In this document: piece after piece, positions 7,702-8,111 of the stretch | Numbering within the stretch: the stretch's first letter is position 1 | How the letters are laid out: each line of letters starts with the position of its first letter | Assembly: GCA_025355935.1 (NCBI GenBank) | Contig: JANXYS010000536.1 | Span: forward strand, 1 to 8,111 | DNA: 8,111 nt | Source: Chitinophagales bacterium | GTDB taxonomy: Bacteria; Bacteroidota; Bacteroidia; Chitinophagales; Chitinophagaceae | Reading direction: 5' to 3' | The notes under the pieces: model-generated | Seen by the model: only the letters and a program-made list of their open reading frames with translations | Told to the model about the DNA's origin: nothing | Databases searched by the model: none | Translations under genes and position numbers: made by a program

Positions 7702-8111
7702 TTACTTTAACACCTCCTGTAACTTATTTAAAAGTTGATCACCTCTAAGCGAGTGAGCAATTATTTTCCCCTGCGGATCAAGGAGAATATTATAGGGAAT
7801 TCCATCATAGCCGAACAATTGCACGGTTGCATTTTGCCATCCTTTAAGATCACTTACTTGTTTCCATACTAATTGATCACTTTTGATTGCCTTTAACCAT
7901 GCTGCTTTATCCTCGTCAAGTGAAACGCCCAGGATTGTGAAATTATGATCTTTAAACTTGTTGTACGCTAGTACTACATTTGGATTTTCACCTCTGCAAG
8001 GGCCGCACCAACTTGCCCAAAAATCCACCAGAACATATTTGCCTCTTAATTGATTTAGTGAAAATGGTTTTCCTTCAGTATCGTTCATTGTAAAATCCGG
8101 GGCAATTGAAC
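7702..8111 (-). CDS. TlpA/ResA-like thioredoxin-fold protein, C-terminal part (5' end outside window)
   Basis: Periplasmic-type thiol-disulfide oxidoreductase of the TlpA/ResA (AhpC/TSA-Redoxin) family. Such proteins usually reduce disulfides in exported proteins such as cytochrome c maturation partners, but many Bacteroidota paralogs have unknown partners. The visible part is 135 residues. The frame continues upstream of the first ATG (8088) to the window edge and reads SIAPDFT, the normal family opening 'APDF', so that ATG is internal and the gene starts beyond 8111. Key features are FWASWCGPCR with the redox pair Cys at codons 8007-8005 and 7998-7996, VSLDED at the family's usual place, and the cis-Pro loop GIPYNILLDPQGKII facing the active site. 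The C-terminus (LLNKLQEVLK) is intact. In this phylum such proteins often carry an N-terminal signal peptide and a DUF4369 domain; neither can be seen here. It converges on the DUF4397 gene with a 69-bp gap, so it is not in that transcription unit. Confidence 0.93.
   Translation of the reverse strand, partial: SIAPDFTMNDTEGKPFSLNQLRGKYVLVDFWASWCGPCRGENPNVVLAYNKFKDHNFTILGVSLDEDKAAWLKAIKSDQLVWKQVSDLKGWQNATVQLFGYDGIPYNILLDPQGKIIAHSLRGDQLLNKLQEVLK

Noticed and set aside
8086..8088. ATG (minus strand) as start of the thioredoxin-like gene
   Set aside because: The codons upstream in frame give SIAPDFT, the usual opening of the TlpA/Redoxin domain, and the family needs an export signal that would lie further upstream.
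1..8111. Mobile elements, CRISPR repeats, tRNA or other RNA genes
   Set aside because: No transposase or integrase motifs, no regularly spaced direct repeats and no cloverleaf-like sequence were seen; the non-coding stretches total under 250 bp.

Overview
The window reads as ordinary chromosomal DNA of a Bacteroidota bacterium, probably a Chitinophagia/Sphingobacteriia-type lineage. The evidence is a SusC/SusD outer-membrane uptake pair, a TAnnTTTG-type promoter element, A/T-rich ribosome-binding regions without strong Shine-Dalgarno sequences, and moderate-to-low GC. The lineage below phylum level is an inference from protein style only.

Layout. Positions 1-1950 (+) hold the C-terminal five sixths or so of an RND/MMPL-family inner-membrane transporter whose start lies left of the window. 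A 132-bp gap (1951-2082) carries a likely promoter. Then comes a tight three-gene unit on the + strand: a SusC/RagA-type TonB-dependent outer-membrane channel (2083-5190), a SusD/RagB lipoprotein (5216-6835) and a small lipoprotein with two DUF4397-like repeats (6856-7632). The gaps between these genes are 25 and 20 bp, and the unit is closed by a strong intrinsic terminator (7657-7685). Converging on it from the right is a minus-strand TlpA/ResA-like thioredoxin-fold gene (7702-8111), which is cut by the right edge of the window.

How the parts work together. SusC forms the TonB-energised outer-membrane pore and SusD is its substrate-capturing lid. The third lipoprotein sits where accessory surface glycan- or ligand-binding lipoproteins (SusE/SusF position) are found in other loci, so it is the most likely partner of the pair. 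No degradative enzyme, sensor or sigma/anti-sigma pair is present, so the substrate cannot be read from this window. SusC lacks an N-terminal STN signalling domain, which argues against a FecR-type signalling circuit. The thioredoxin-like protein and the RND transporter are not clearly part of the same transcription unit.

I see no mobile element, CRISPR array, tRNA, rRNA or clear novel system. The points most worth a second look are the two-repeat DUF4397 lipoprotein as third uptake component, the four extra cysteines in SusD, and the short dyad overlapping the expected -33 region of the susC promoter.
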